Shown here: positions 7,240 through 17,001 of the stretch, in pieces
Numbering within the stretch: position 1 is the first letter of the stretch
Layout of the letters: every line of letters starts with the position of its first letter
From: Microcella indica
GTDB lineage: Bacteria; Actinomycetota; Actinomycetes; Actinomycetales; Microbacteriaceae
Reading direction: 5' to 3'
Assembly: GCF_013414345.1 (NCBI RefSeq)
Contig: NZ_CP058670.1
Span: forward strand, 1,302,001-1,366,000
Length of the DNA stretch: 64,000 bases
Program-made: the position numbers and the translations under genes
The notes under the pieces: generated by a model
The model's input: only the letters and a program-made list of their open reading frames with translations
The model's database searches: none
What the model was told of the DNA's origin: nothing

Positions 7240-8919
7240 ATGACCGACTTTGCTCCCGCCCGCACCCCCAGCCGCGTCGACGCGATCGCGGAAGGCTGGG
7301 TGGGCACCCTCGCCCAGCTCGACCCCGACGTGGCCATCTACGCGGGAGTGCCCGGGCCCGTCGAGACGTTCGCCGACTACTCGCCGGAGGGCACCGCGGG
7401 CCTCGCCCAGGCGGCCCGGTCGGTGCTCGCCGAGCTCGAGGCCGCGGAGGCCGTCGATGGGGTCGACCGCGTCACGATCGCCGACCTGTCGAGCGAGCTG
7501 CGCCTGCACCTCGAGCTCGACGATGCGGGGTGGACGGAGCGCGACCTCAACGTCATCGCGTCACCCGCGCAGAGCATCCGGGAGATCTTCGACCTGCTGC
7601 CGACCGGCACCGAGTCGGACTGGCACACCATCGCCGTCAAGCTCGGCAACGTACCGCGCGCGCTCGAGGGCTACGCGTCGACCCTGCGCGAGGGAATCCG
7701 GCTCGGCCGCACACCCGCACGGCGCCAGGTCGAGCGCGTGCTCGCGCAGGCCAGGCAGCACTCGGCCGCCGACGGCTTCTTCGGCGAGTTCACCGAGAGT
7801 GCGGCGCTGCCCCAGGGCGAGCTGAGCACCGCGCTGCGCACCGAGCTGCGTCGTGGTGCCGAGACCGCGGCGACCGCCTACAGCGCCTTCGCCGACTTCC
7901 TCGAGCGGGAGCTCGCTCCCGCAGCGACGGAGACCGACGCCGTCGGGCGCGAGCTGTACGCGCTTCACTCGCGTCGATTCCTCGGCGCCACGATCGACCT
8001 CGACGAGACCTACGAGTGGGGCATCGAGGAGCTCGCGCGCATGGTCGAGGAGCAATCCCGCACCGCCGACCTCATCCTGCCCGGCGCGAGCGTCGAGGAC
8101 GCGATCGCGCACCTCGAGCGCGACCCTGCCCGCAAGCTGCACGGTCGCGAGGCGCTGCAGCAGTGGATGCAGCAGCTCAGCGACACCGCCGTCGAGGAGC
8201 TCTCGCGCACCCACTTCGACATCCCCGAGCCCGTGAAGCGCCTCGAGTGCATGATCGCGCCCACGGCCGGCGGTGCGATCTACTACACGGGCCCGACCGA
8301 CGACTTCTCACGGCCGGGTCGCATGTGGTGGAGCATCCCGGAAGGAGTCGACGAGTTCAACACCTGGCGCGAGGCGACGACGGTCTACCACGAGGGGGTG
8401 CCCGGCCATCACCTGCAGATCGGTCAAGCGGTCTACAACCGCGCGCAGCTCAACTCCTGGCGCCGACTGCTCGCCGGCACGAGCGGGCATGCGGAGGGCT
8501 GGGCCCTCTACGCCGAGCGGCTCATGGAGGAACTCGGCTACCTCGACGACCCGGCCGACCGCCTCGGGATGCTCGACGGCCAGCGCATGCGGGCAGCGCG
8601 CGTGGTGCTCGACATCGGCGTGCACCTCGGCAAGATCCACCCCGAGACGGGCGCGGTCTGGACGAGCGAGGACGCCTTCGCGTTCCTGCACCGCCACGTC
8701 AATATGAACGACGGCTTCATCGATTTCGAAGTGCATCGCTACCTCGGCTGGCCAGGGCAGGCGCCCTCCTACAAGGTCGGCCAACGCATCTGGGAGCAGC
8801 TGCGCGCCGAGACGCGAACCCGAGAAGGAGCGTCGTACAGCGACAAGGCGTTCCACAAGCGCGCACTCGACCTCGGAGGAGTGGGGCTCGACACCCTGCG
8901 CGGCGCGCTGCTGGACTAG
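7240..8919 (+). CDS. DUF885-family metallohydrolase
   Basis: A 559-residue soluble protein of the DUF885 family. The clearest motif is YHEGVPGHHLQ (about residues 383-393), the metal-binding HExxxHH-like signature of this family, which is related to M3/M32-type zinc peptidases. Further conserved stretches are GWALYAERLMEELGY and GQRMRAARVVLDIGVH. There is no signal peptide or membrane segment, so it should be cytoplasmic. Some family members have been suggested to be peptidases or dipeptidases; the substrate here is unknown. ATG 7240 is preferred over the upstream in-frame ATG inside polA because of the -10 spacing. Confidence 0.9.
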   Translation: MTDFAPARTPSRVDAIAEGWVGTLAQLDPDVAIYAGVPGPVETFADYSPEGTAGLAQAARSVLAELEAAEAVDGVDRVTIADLSSELRLHLELDDAGWTERDLNVIASPAQSIREIFDLLPTGTESDWHTIAVKLGNVPRALEGYASTLREGIRLGRTPARRQVERVLAQARQHSAADGFFGEFTESAALPQGELSTALRTELRRGAETAATAYSAFADFLERELAPAATETDAVGRELYALHSRRFLGATIDLDETYEWGIEELARMVEEQSRTADLILPGASVEDAIAHLERDPARKLHGREALQQWMQQLSDTAVEELSRTHFDIPEPVKRLECMIAPTAGGAIYYTGPTDDFSRPGRMWWSIPEGVDEFNTWREATTVYHEGVPGHHLQIGQAVYNRAQLNSWRRLLAGTSGHAEGWALYAERLMEELGYLDDPADRLGMLDGQRMRAARVVLDIGVHLGKIHPETGAVWTSEDAFAFLHRHVNMNDGFIDFEVHRYLGWPGQAPSYKVGQRIWEQLRAETRTREGASYSDKAFHKRALDLGGVGLDTLRGALLD

Positions 8920-8939
8920 TGGATCAGAGGACGGGCGGT

Positions 8940-8969
8940 TTGCCGGTCCCGAGCCGAGCAGGATAGGCT
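8940..8969 (+). promoter_or_regulatory. rpsA promoter
   Basis: A -35-like TTGCCG (8940-8945), an 18-bp spacer and -10 TAGGCT (8964-8969). The expected start near 8976 leaves a leader of about 100 nt before rpsA. Confidence 0.6.
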
Positions 8970-8974
8970 GGAGA

Positions 8975-8991
8975 GTCGTCGATTTGACGAC
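8975..8991 (+). promoter_or_regulatory. Hairpin at the 5' end of the rpsA leader
   Basis: GTCGTC-GATTT-GACGAC, a perfect 6-bp stem with 5-nt loop, falls at the predicted start of the rpsA transcript. The rpsA start codon has only a distant GGAG (12 nt away). A structured leader with a weak ribosome site would suit autoregulation by S1, as known in E. coli; here that is inference. Confidence 0.5.
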
Positions 8992-9075
8992 CATCCTGTC
9001 CGCATACCCGAAACGACACTCCAGCACCACGTCGTCCCGGGCCTGAATCATGTCCGCATCGGAGCACTCATCTCT

Positions 9076-10527
9076 ATGACCACCGTAACGACCAAGGCAC
9101 CCGAGCAGATCGCCATCAATGACATCGGCTCTGCAGAAGACTTTCTGGCCGCGGTCGAACTGACCCTCAAGTTCTTCAACGACGGCGACCTCATCGAAGG
9201 AACCGTCGTGAAGATCGACCGCGACGAGGTCCTCCTCGACGTCGGCTACAAGACCGAGGGCGTCATCCCCTCGCGCGAACTCTCGATCAAGCACGACGTC
9301 GACCCCACCGAGGTCGTCTCCGTCGGCGACATGGTCGAAGCCCTCGTCCTCCAGAAGGAAGACAAAGAAGGCCGCCTCATCCTCTCCAAGAAGCGCGCGC
9401 AGTACGAGCGCGCCTGGGGCGATGTCGAGAAGATCAAGGACGACGACGGTGTTGTCACCGGCACCGTCATCGAGGTCGTCAAGGGCGGCCTCATCGTCGA
9501 CATCGGCCTGCGCGGCTTCCTGCCCGCGTCGCTCATCGAGCTGCGCCGCGTGCGCGACCTCACGCCGTACCTCGGCCAGGAGATCGAGGCGAAGATCCTC
9601 GAGCTCGACAAGAACCGCAACAACGTCGTGCTCTCGCGCCGCGCACTGCTCGAGCAGACGCAGTCCGAGACGCGCTCGACGTTCCTCAACAACCTCGCCA
9701 AGGGCCAGGTGCGCAAGGGCGTCGTCTCGTCGATCGTCAACTTCGGCGCGTTCGTCGACCTCGGCGGAGTGGACGGACTCGTGCACGTCTCCGAGCTCAG
9801 CTGGAAGCACATCGAACACGCGAGCGAGGTCGTCGAGGTCGGCCAGGAGGTCACCGTCGAGATTCTCGAGGTCGACCTCGAGCGCGAGCGCGTCTCGCTC
9901 TCGCTCAAGGCGACGCAGGAGGACCCGTGGCAGGTCTTCGCGCGCACGCACGCGATCGGTCAGGTCGCACCGGGCAAGGTCACGAAGCTCGTTCCGTTCG
10001 GCGCGTTCGTGCGTGTTGCAGACGGCATCGAGGGCCTCGTGCACATCTCGGAGCTCTCCGCCAAGCACGTCGAGCTCGCCGAGCAGATCGTGTCGGTCGG
10101 TGACGAGGTGTTCGTCAAGGTCATCGACATCGACCTCGAGCGCCGTCGCATCTCGCTGAGCCTCAAGCAGGCGAACGAGGGCGTCGACCCCGAGGGCACC
10201 GAGTTCGACCCCGCGGTCTACGGCATGCCCACCGAGTACGACGAGGCCGGCAACTACAAGTACCCTGACGGCTTCGACCCCGAGTCGGGCGAGTGGAAGG
10301 ACGGCTTCGACGAGCAGCGCGCCAAGTGGGAGCAGGACTACGCTGCCGCGCAGGCCCGCTGGGAGCAGCACAAGAAGCAGGTCGCGACCGCGCTCGTCGA
10401 GGACGAGAACCTGGATGCTCCGTCCACGGGCGGCGCAGGGTTCAGCTCCGACGCCTCCGGTGCGGGCACCCTCGCCGACGACGCGTCGCTCGCCGCGCTG
10501 CGCGAGAAGCTTTCCGGCAACGTCTGA
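9076..10527 (+). CDS. rpsA: 30S ribosomal protein S1
   Basis: A 483-residue ribosomal protein S1, which binds mRNA on the 30S subunit. Four S1 RNA-binding repeats can be read: about 36-105 (GDLIEGTVVKIDRDEVLLDV), 122-190, 207-275 (GQVRKGVVSSIVNFGAFVDL) and 292-360 (GKVTKLVPFGAFVRVADG). A low-complexity acidic tail follows that ends in a conserved short helix. Four repeats is the actinobacterial form; E. coli S1 has six. Because many mRNAs in this window look leaderless, S1 should be needed only for the leadered class. A 10-bp terminator follows the gene. Confidence 0.98.
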   Translation: MTTVTTKAPEQIAINDIGSAEDFLAAVELTLKFFNDGDLIEGTVVKIDRDEVLLDVGYKTEGVIPSRELSIKHDVDPTEVVSVGDMVEALVLQKEDKEGRLILSKKRAQYERAWGDVEKIKDDDGVVTGTVIEVVKGGLIVDIGLRGFLPASLIELRRVRDLTPYLGQEIEAKILELDKNRNNVVLSRRALLEQTQSETRSTFLNNLAKGQVRKGVVSSIVNFGAFVDLGGVDGLVHVSELSWKHIEHASEVVEVGQEVTVEILEVDLERERVSLSLKATQEDPWQVFARTHAIGQVAPGKVTKLVPFGAFVRVADGIEGLVHISELSAKHVELAEQIVSVGDEVFVKVIDIDLERRRISLSLKQANEGVDPEGTEFDPAVYGMPTEYDEAGNYKYPDGFDPESGEWKDGFDEQRAKWEQDYAAAQARWEQHKKQVATALVEDENLDAPSTGGAGFSSDASGAGTLADDASLAALREKLSGNV

Positions 10528-10572
10528 ACTGAGTCACCGCACGGCACGCCCAGCGCGTGATCCGGGCAGAAT

Positions 10573-10599
10573 GGGCCGCACTCCTCGCGAGTGCGGCCC
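10573..10599 (+). terminator. rpsA terminator
   Basis: A perfect 10-bp stem (GGGCCGCACT with AGTGCGGCCC) and a 7-nt loop, 46 bp after the rpsA stop. There is no U-tract, as is common for actinobacterial terminators. Confidence 0.8.
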
Positions 10600-10625
10600 G
10601 TTCGTGCGTGCGGGTCGCGGCGCCA

Positions 10626-10697
10626 GTGCGGTGAGAGGCGCTCGTGCGGTGAGGGGCGCTCGTGCGGTGACGGGCGCTAGTGCGGTGAGGGGACGGG
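10626..10697. repeat. 18-bp tandem repeat, four units, spanning the DUF4126 stop codon
   Basis: Four units (10626, 10644, 10662, 10680) of the pattern GTGCGGTGAGGGGCGCTC with one to several changes each. The DUF4126 stop codon (minus strand, 10677-10679) sits inside the array: in that copy the plus-strand bases CTA replace CTC. Since 18 is a multiple of three, loss of the stop would extend the protein in frame by repeated hexapeptides. Confidence 0.9.
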
Positions 10698-11285
10698 CTC
10701 GACGGACTGGCGTCGACGCCCGGCTCGCCGGAAGGCGAGCACTACCGCGAGCACGAGCCCGAGGAGGGCGACGATCACGAGCACGGGGATGAGAAGGGCG
10801 AGGAGGCTCAGCACGACCGCGCCGATGTCCTCACCGGTCGACAGCACGGGCGCGGCAGCGCCCGCGGTGAGAGTGTTGGCCGCGGGCCGAGCGAGCATCT
10901 TGCCGCCGTGCACGACGAGAGCGATCACGATGCCGACGACGACGGGCACCCACTGATCGCTCTCGAAGAAGGCTGCCGGATCGCTGACCGCGGCCGTCTG
11001 CGTCGCGCTTCCCGTGCCGAAGACGATACCTCCCGCTGCCGGACGGATGAGCGTCTGGAGCCAGTCGTTGATGGAGTCGACCGCGGGAGTCTTGTCGGCG
11101 ATGATCTCGATCACGAGCAGTGAGCCGATGATGATGAGCACCCAGTCGTGGGAGAGCCAGACCCACGCCGCGGGCAACTCGATACCGTCCATGAAGCGTC
11201 CGGCGAGGCCGAGGATGAGGAGAGGGATGTAGGCGTTGAGACCCGCGGCGACCGCCAGGCCCGTTCCTGTGAGAATCTCGAGCAC
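10677..11285 (-). CDS. DUF4126 integral membrane protein
   Basis: A 202-residue membrane protein beginning VLEILTGTGLAVAAGLNAYIPLL, characteristic of the DUF4126 family. Hydrophobic segments lie at about 1-25, 42-62, 108-140 and 168-190, the last followed by a basic tail FRRAGRRRQ. The GTG start at 11285 has GGGAGG shortly upstream; the longer upstream frame is non-coding shadow. It is divergent from coaE. Its function is unknown; family members are small multi-pass inner-membrane proteins without an assigned activity. The stop codon lies in the 18-bp tandem repeat. Confidence 0.88.
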   Translation of the reverse strand: MLEILTGTGLAVAAGLNAYIPLLILGLAGRFMDGIELPAAWVWLSHDWVLIIIGSLLVIEIIADKTPAVDSINDWLQTLIRPAAGGIVFGTGSATQTAAVSDPAAFFESDQWVPVVVGIVIALVVHGGKMLARPAANTLTAGAAAPVLSTGEDIGAVVLSLLALLIPVLVIVALLGLVLAVVLAFRRAGRRRQSVEPVPSPH

Positions 11286-11345
11286 TCCGCCCTCCCTCGC
11301 CGTCGCTGAGCGCCATGATATCCGCATCGGCCGCGCGAGCGCCGT

Positions 11346-11351
11346 TAGGCT
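11346..11351 (+). promoter_or_regulatory. Leaderless -10 element of coaE
   Basis: TAGGCT ends 7 nt before GTG 11359, which selects that start. Confidence 0.7.
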
Positions 11352-11358
11352 GGATCGC

Positions 11359-11979
11359 GTGGATGTGATCGCGCTGACGGGGGGAATCGCCGCGGGCAAG
11401 AGCACCGTCGCGCGCCGATGGCGCGAGCACGGAGCGGTGATCATCGATGCGGATGCGCTCGCTCGGGAGGCGGTCGCCCCCGGGTCGGCGGGTCTCGAGG
11501 CCGTCGTCGAGCGCTTCGGTGCCGATGTGCTCGACGAGCACGGCGCCCTCGACCGCAGTGCGCTGGGCCGCCGGGTCTTCGCCGATGAGGCTGAGCGCTC
11601 CGCCCTCAATGCGATCGTGCATCCCGAGGTTCACCGCCTCTACCGTGAGGCCGTAGCCCGGGCTCGCGACGCCGACCCGCAGGCACTCATCGTCTACGAC
11701 GTGCCGTTGCTGGCTGAGGCACGCGCGCGCGACGAGTTCGGCGTCGTCGTGGTGGTGGATGCTCCGGCCCCGACGCGCGTGCGGCGTCTGGTCGAGCATC
11801 GCGGCATGACCGACCAGGAGGCGCGCGAGCGTGTCGCGGCCCAGCTCACGGACGACGAGCGGCGTGCTCTGGCTGACATCGTGCTCGACGCCTCCGGCAC
11901 CCTCGAGCGCACCCTCGAGCAGGCGGACGAGGTGTGGAGCACGCTGCGCTCTCGGTTGGGTGTCGGGGGCGCCGAATAG
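11359..11979 (+). CDS. coaE: Dephospho-CoA kinase
   Basis: A 206-residue enzyme that phosphorylates the 3'-hydroxyl of dephospho-CoA with ATP, the final step of CoA synthesis. The P-loop GGIAAGKST is at about residues 8-16, followed by IIDADALAREAV, the conserved Asp for CoA-substrate binding, and LIVYDVPLLAEA, the family's D-x-P-L-L-x-E lid region. Length is at the short end of normal; some actinobacterial CoaE carry an extra C-terminal UPF0157 domain, absent here. It is followed by uvrB, whose -10 element overlaps the coaE stop codon. Confidence 0.96.
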   Translation: MDVIALTGGIAAGKSTVARRWREHGAVIIDADALAREAVAPGSAGLEAVVERFGADVLDEHGALDRSALGRRVFADEAERSALNAIVHPEVHRLYREAVARARDADPQALIVYDVPLLAEARARDEFGVVVVVDAPAPTRVRRLVEHRGMTDQEARERVAAQLTDDERRALADIVLDASGTLERTLEQADEVWSTLRSRLGVGGAE

Positions 11980-11982
11980 GCT
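11977..11982 (+). promoter_or_regulatory. Leaderless -10 element of uvrB, overlapping the coaE stop
   Basis: TAGGCT begins with the coaE TAG stop and ends 6 nt before ATG 11989. Confidence 0.7.
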
Positions 11983-11988
11983 GACGGC

Positions 11989-14055
11989 ATGCAGCCGACC
12001 CGATCCGTGCGCCCCTTCGAGGTCGTCAGCGACTACCAGCCGAGCGGTGACCAGCCTCAGGCGATCGCCGAGCTCGCCGCGCGCATCAATGCGGGCGAGA
12101 CCGACGTCGTGCTCCTGGGCGCGACGGGCACGGGCAAGTCGGCGACGACCGCCTGGCTCATCGAGCAGGTGCAGCGCCCGACGCTCGTGATGGCGCACAA
12201 CAAGACCCTCGCGGCGCAGCTGGCGACGGAGTTCCGCGAACTGCTGCCCCACAACGCGGTCGAGTACTTCGTCTCGTACTACGACTACTACCAGCCGGAG
12301 GCCTACGTGCCTCAGACGGACACCTTCATCGAGAAGGACAGTTCGATCAACGCCGAGGTCGAGCGGCTGCGTCACTCGACGACCAACTCGCTCCTGAGCC
12401 GGCGCGACGTCGTCGTCGTGTCCACGGTGTCGTGCATCTACGGTCTCGGCGCGGCGGAGGAATACCTCGAAGCCATGGTGGCGCTACAGGTCGGGGAGAC
12501 CATCGCGCGCGACGACCTCATCCGTCGCTTCGTCGGCATGCAGTACCAGCGCAACGACGTGGACTTCTCGCGCGGCAAGTTCCGCGTACGGGGAGACACC
12601 ATCGAGATCATTCCCATGTACGAAGAGCTCGCCATCCGCATCGAGATGTTCGGCGACGAGATCGAGGCGCTCTACGCCCTGCACCCGCTCACCGGCGACG
12701 TCGTGCGCTCCCTCGACGCGGTATCGGTCTTCCCGGCGACGCACTACGCCGCCTCGCCGGCAACCATGGAGCGCGCGGTCGGCACGATCCGGCTCGAGCT
12801 GGAGGAGCGGCTGGCCGAGCTCGAGCGCCAGGGCAACCTGCTGGAGGCCCAGCGGCTGCGCATGCGCACGACCTTCGACCTCGAGATGATGGAGCAGATC
12901 GGGTTCTGCAGCGGCATCGAGAACTACTCCCGCCACATCGACGGCCGCGCGGCGGGGGAGCCGCCGAACTGCCTCCTCGACTACTTCCCCGAAGACTTCC
13001 TCGTCGTGATCGACGAGAGCCACGTGACCGTGCCCCAGATCGGCGCGATGTTCGAAGGTGACGCCTCACGCAAGCGCACACTTGTCGAGCACGGTTTCCG
13101 CCTGCCGAGCGCGATGGACAACCGGCCTCTGCGTTGGGAGGAGTTCCTCGCCCGCACCGGGCAGAAGGTGTACCTCTCGGCGACCCCCGGCAAGTACGAG
13201 CTCGGCATCACCGACTCGGTGGTCGAGCAGATCATCCGCCCCACGGGTCTCATCGACCCGGAGATCGTCGTCAAGCCGAGCAAGGGCCAGATCGACGATC
13301 TGCTCGAGCAGATCCGCCAGCGCACCGAGCGCGACGAGCGCGTGCTCGTCACGACGCTCACGAAGAAGATGGCGGAGGAGCTCACGGAGTTCCTCACGGA
13401 GGCGGGCGTGCGCGTGCGCTACCTGCACTCCGACGTCGACACCCTGCGCCGCGTGGAGCTGTTGCGCGAGTTGCGCCAGGGCGTGTACGACGTGCTCGTC
13501 GGCATCAATCTGCTGCGCGAGGGGCTCGATCTGCCGGAGGTCTCGCTCGTGGCGATCCTCGACGCCGACAAGGAGGGCTTCCTGCGGTCGGCGACCTCGC
13601 TCATCCAGACCATCGGTCGCGCGGCCCGCAACGTGAGCGGCCAGGTGCACATGTACGCCGACACCGTGACGCCCTCGATGGCGCAGGCGATCGACGAGAC
13701 GACGCGCCGCCGCGACCGCCAGATCGCCTACAACACCGAGATGGGCATCGATCCGACACCGCTGCGCAAGCGCATCGCCGACATCACCGATCAACTCGTG
13801 CGCGAAGGTGCCGACACCGAAGCCCTGCTCTCGGGGCGTGGCGAGGGCAAGCGCGCTCCAGCACCGATCGCGCGCCGGGAGGGTCGCGCCGCCTCGGGCG
13901 CGGCCGAGCTCGAGTCGATCATCGCCGACCTCAACGCGCAGATGCTCACCGCGGCGGACGAGCTGAAGTTCGAGCTCGCCGCTCGCCTGCGGGACGAGGT
14001 GCAAGACCTCAAGAAGGAGCTGCGGCAGATGATCGAGGTCGGGCACGTGCGCTGA
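11989..14055 (+). CDS. uvrB: UvrABC system protein B
   Basis: A 688-residue damage-recognition helicase of nucleotide excision repair. It shows Walker A GATGTGKS (about 44-51), the beta-hairpin with the aromatic run [11 protein letters not shown] (about 96-106) that clamps damaged DNA, the DESH Walker B-type motif ([12 protein letters not shown], about 338), helicase motifs [16 protein letters not shown] and [10 protein letters not shown], and the C-terminal UVR domain (about 640-678; [19 protein letters not shown]) that contacts UvrC. Length is typical. It heads the uvrB-uvrA-uvrC cluster. No LexA (SOS) box of the actinobacterial GAAC-N4-GTTC type is visible at its promoter. Confidence 0.98.
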   Translation: MQPTRSVRPFEVVSDYQPSGDQPQAIAELAARINAGETDVVLLGATGTGKSATTAWLIEQVQRPTLVMAHNKTLAAQLATEFRELLPHNAVEYFVSYYDYYQPEAYVPQTDTFIEKDSSINAEVERLRHSTTNSLLSRRDVVVVSTVSCIYGLGAAEEYLEAMVALQVGETIARDDLIRRFVGMQYQRNDVDFSRGKFRVRGDTIEIIPMYEELAIRIEMFGDEIEALYALHPLTGDVVRSLDAVSVFPATHYAASPATMERAVGTIRLELEERLAELERQGNLLEAQRLRMRTTFDLEMMEQIGFCSGIENYSRHIDGRAAGEPPNCLLDYFPEDFLVVIDESHVTVPQIGAMFEGDASRKRTLVEHGFRLPSAMDNRPLRWEEFLARTGQKVYLSATPGKYELGITDSVVEQIIRPTGLIDPEIVVKPSKGQIDDLLEQIRQRTERDERVLVTTLTKKMAEELTEFLTEAGVRVRYLHSDVDTLRRVELLRELRQGVYDVLVGINLLREGLDLPEVSLVAILDADKEGFLRSATSLIQTIGRAARNVSGQVHMYADTVTPSMAQAIDETTRRRDRQIAYNTEMGIDPTPLRKRIADITDQLVREGADTEALLSGRGEGKRAPAPIARREGRAASGAAELESIIADLNAQMLTAADELKFELAARLRDEVQDLKKELRQMIEVGHVR

Positions 14056-14104
14056 GCCCGTCCTCCGCGTCGGGTGCGCACGGCTCGTTGTCGGGCCCCC
14101 CACC

Positions 14105-14110
14105 TACAAT
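14105..14110 (+). promoter_or_regulatory. Leaderless -10 element of uvrA
   Basis: TACAAT ends 7 nt before GTG 14118. An in-frame ATG at 14109 overlaps the hexamer and would lie upstream of the transcription start, so GTG 14118 is chosen. Confidence 0.7.
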
Positions 14111-14117
14111 GACGAGA

Positions 14118-17000
14118 GTGCCGGCTACTCCTGACGAATCCGTTCCCCACCTGAGCGTGCGCGGTGCGCGCGTGCACAACCTGCGCGACGTCGACCTCGT
14201 CATTCCGCGCGACTCGCTCGTGGTCTTCACAGGGCTCTCGGGCTCCGGGAAGAGCTCTCTCGCCTTCGACACCATTTTCGCGGAGGGGCAGCGTCGCTAC
14301 GTCGAATCGCTCTCCGCGTACGCGCGCCAGTTCCTCGGCCAGGTCGATCGACCCGATGTCGACTTCATCGAGGGCCTGAGCCCGGCCGTCTCGATCGACC
14401 AGAAATCGACCAACCGCAACCCGCGGTCGACGGTGGGCACGATCACCGAGATCTACGACTACATGCGCCTGCTCTGGGCCCGCGTGGGGATTCCGCACTG
14501 TCCCGAGTGCGGGGAGCGCATTCAGCGCCAGACGGTGCAGCAGATCGCCGACGAGCTCATGACGCTCGAGAGCGGACGCCGCTACCAGGTGCTCGCTCCC
14601 GTCGTCAGCCAGAAGAAGGGCGAGTTCGTCGACCTCTTCAAGGAGCTCGCGGCGGGCGGCTACTCACGTGCGGTCGTCGACGGCGAGGTCATCCAGCTCA
14701 GCGATCCGCCCACTCTCAAGAAGCAGGTCAAGCACGACATCGCCGTCGTCGTCGATCGGCTCGTCGCGAAGGACGACATCCTCACGCGCCTCACCGACTC
14801 GCTCGAGACCGCGCTGCGGCTCACCGACGGCCTCGTCGTGATCGATTTCGTGGACGAGGAGGGGGAGAGCGCGACCCGCACCTTCAGCGAGAAGCTCAGC
14901 TGCCCCAACCGTCACCCTCTGCGCCTGACCGAGATCGAACCTCGTACCTTCTCGTTCAACGCACCTTTCGGCGCCTGTCCCGTGTGCTCCGGGCTCGGCA
15001 CACGACAAGCGGTCGACGTCGACCTGCTCATCGGTGACCCGAGCCTCACCCTCAACGACGGCGTGATCCTTCCCTGGAACCAGCAGGGCAAGGGCCTCTA
15101 CAGCTACTTCCAGAAGCTCTTGGGTGGACTGGCGAACGACCTCGGGTTCTCCCTCGACACACCGTGGGGCGAGCTCGAGGAGAGCACGCAGCACGCCGTG
15201 CTGCACGGCAACGACTTCGACGTGCGGGTCAAGTGGCGCAACCGCTACGGGCGCGATGTCACCTACACGACCGGCTTCGAAGGGGTCATCCCCTACATCG
15301 AGCGCAAGTACCGGGAGGCCGAGAGCGACTGGTCGCAGCAGCGGTTCGCAGAGTATCTGCGCGAGGTCCCCTGCCCCGAGTGCGACGGCGCCCGTCTCAA
15401 GCCCGAAGTGCTCGCCGTGCTCGTCGACGACCGCAACATCGCCGAGGTCGCCGAGCTGAGCCTGCAGGATGCCTATGCGTTCGTCACCGCGATCAGCCTG
15501 ACCGATCGGGAGGCCTCGATCGCCGCGGCCGTGCTGCGCGAGATCCGCGCCCGCCTCGAGTTCCTCCTCGAAGTCGGCCTCGGCTATCTGACGATGGCCC
15601 GTGCGGCCGGCAGCCTCTCCGGCGGCGAGGCGCAGCGCATCCGGCTCGCGACGCAGATCGGCAGCGGGCTCACCGGGGTGCTCTATGTGCTCGACGAACC
15701 GAGCATCGGGCTGCACCAGCGCGACAACAGGCGACTCATCGACACCCTCGTCAAGCTCAAGAACCTCGGCAACACCCTCATCGTCGTCGAGCACGACGAA
15801 GACACCATCCGCACCGCCGACTGGATCGTCGATATTGGGCCGGGTGCGGGGGAGCACGGCGGGCGCGTCGTGCACTCCGGCTCCTATGCCGGCCTGCTGA
15901 AGAACAAGGAGTCGATCACCGGGGACTACCTCGCAGGTCGGCGGCAGGTCATCGAGCGCGTGACACGGCGGCCGATCGACCGCGGGCGCATCCTCACGGT
16001 GGAGGGCGCACGGGCCAACAACCTACAGAACGTGACCGTCGAGTTCCCTCTCGGCGTCTTCGTCGCGGTGACGGGGGTGAGCGGCTCCGGCAAGTCGTCG
16101 CTCGTGAACGACATCCTCTACAAGGTGCTCGCGAACCGCCTCAACGGCGCACGGCAAGTACCCGGCAAGCACGCGCGCGTGCACGGGCTCGAGCATCTCG
16201 ACAAGGTCGTGCACGTCGATCAGGCGCCCATCGGACGCACGCCCCGCTCGAACCCCGCAACGTACACGGGCGTCTTCGACCGCATTCGTTCACTGTTCGC
16301 CGAGACGCTGGAGGCGAAGTCGCGCGGCTACCTGCCCGGACGTTTCAGCTTCAACGTCAAGGGCGGCCGCTGCGAGAACTGCGCGGGCGACGGCACCATC
16401 AAGATCGAGATGAACTTCCTCCCGGACGTCTACGTCGCGTGCGAGGTCTGCCATGGAGCCCGCTACAACCGGGACACGCTCACCGTGCACTACAAGGGCA
16501 AGAACATCTCAGAAGTGCTCGACATGCCCATCGAACAGGCCGCGGAGTTCTTCGAGCCCATCTCGGCCATCCACCGCTACCTGAAGACCCTCGTCGACGT
16601 GGGCCTCGGATACGTGAGGCTCGGCCAGAGCGCCACGACGCTCTCGGGTGGCGAGGCGCAGCGCGTCAAGCTCGCGACCGAGCTGCAGAAGCGATCCATG
16701 GGCCGCAGCGTGTACGTGCTCGACGAGCCGACGACGGGGCTGCACTTCGAAGACGTGCGCAAGCTGCTCGTCGTGCTGGGCGGCCTCGTCGACAAGGGCA
16801 ACACCGTCATCGTCATCGAGCACAACCTCGACGTCATCCGGGCGGCCGACTGGCTCATCGATCTCGGTCCCGAAGGCGGAGCCGGCGGCGGTCAGGTGCT
16901 CGTCACGGGCACGCCAGAGCAGGTGGCCGAGCACGCCGACAGCTACACCGGGCAGTTCCTCGCCGAGCTGTTGCCGCAGACCGAGGTCATCGGCGCCTGA
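14118..17000 (+). CDS. uvrA: UvrABC system protein A
   Basis: A 960-residue ABC-type ATPase that loads UvrB at DNA lesions. The first Walker [10 protein letters not shown] is at about residues 39-47, with zinc fingers CPEC and CPVC around the UvrB- and DNA-binding insertions, the signature [13 protein letters not shown], a second Walker [10 protein letters not shown] (about 653), the C-terminal zinc module CENC...CEVC and the second signature [13 protein letters not shown]. The start is GTG 14118 (see promoter). Only one base separates its stop from the uvrC ATG, so the two are probably co-translated. Confidence 0.98.
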   Translation: MPATPDESVPHLSVRGARVHNLRDVDLVIPRDSLVVFTGLSGSGKSSLAFDTIFAEGQRRYVESLSAYARQFLGQVDRPDVDFIEGLSPAVSIDQKSTNRNPRSTVGTITEIYDYMRLLWARVGIPHCPECGERIQRQTVQQIADELMTLESGRRYQVLAPVVSQKKGEFVDLFKELAAGGYSRAVVDGEVIQLSDPPTLKKQVKHDIAVVVDRLVAKDDILTRLTDSLETALRLTDGLVVIDFVDEEGESATRTFSEKLSCPNRHPLRLTEIEPRTFSFNAPFGACPVCSGLGTRQAVDVDLLIGDPSLTLNDGVILPWNQQGKGLYSYFQKLLGGLANDLGFSLDTPWGELEESTQHAVLHGNDFDVRVKWRNRYGRDVTYTTGFEGVIPYIERKYREAESDWSQQRFAEYLREVPCPECDGARLKPEVLAVLVDDRNIAEVAELSLQDAYAFVTAISLTDREASIAAAVLREIRARLEFLLEVGLGYLTMARAAGSLSGGEAQRIRLATQIGSGLTGVLYVLDEPSIGLHQRDNRRLIDTLVKLKNLGNTLIVVEHDEDTIRTADWIVDIGPGAGEHGGRVVHSGSYAGLLKNKESITGDYLAGRRQVIERVTRRPIDRGRILTVEGARANNLQNVTVEFPLGVFVAVTGVSGSGKSSLVNDILYKVLANRLNGARQVPGKHARVHGLEHLDKVVHVDQAPIGRTPRSNPATYTGVFDRIRSLFAETLEAKSRGYLPGRFSFNVKGGRCENCAGDGTIKIEMNFLPDVYVACEVCHGARYNRDTLTVHYKGKNISEVLDMPIEQAAEFFEPISAIHRYLKTLVDVGLGYVRLGQSATTLSGGEAQRVKLATELQKRSMGRSVYVLDEPTTGLHFEDVRKLLVVLGGLVDKGNTVIVIEHNLDVIRAADWLIDLGPEGGAGGGQVLVTGTPEQVAEHADSYTGQFLAELLPQTEVIGA

Positions 17001-17001
17001 C

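Noticed and set aside
4983-7337. Long minus-strand open frame of 784 codons across polA
   Set aside because: It lies antisense to a gene with all Pol I motifs, has low-complexity Arg/Gly/Leu/Val/Asp-rich composition and no recognisable domain; it is a by-product of third-position GC bias.
9001-9075. Riboswitch-like fold in the rpsA leader
   Set aside because: Only the first short hairpin is clear; the rest shows no known aptamer motif.
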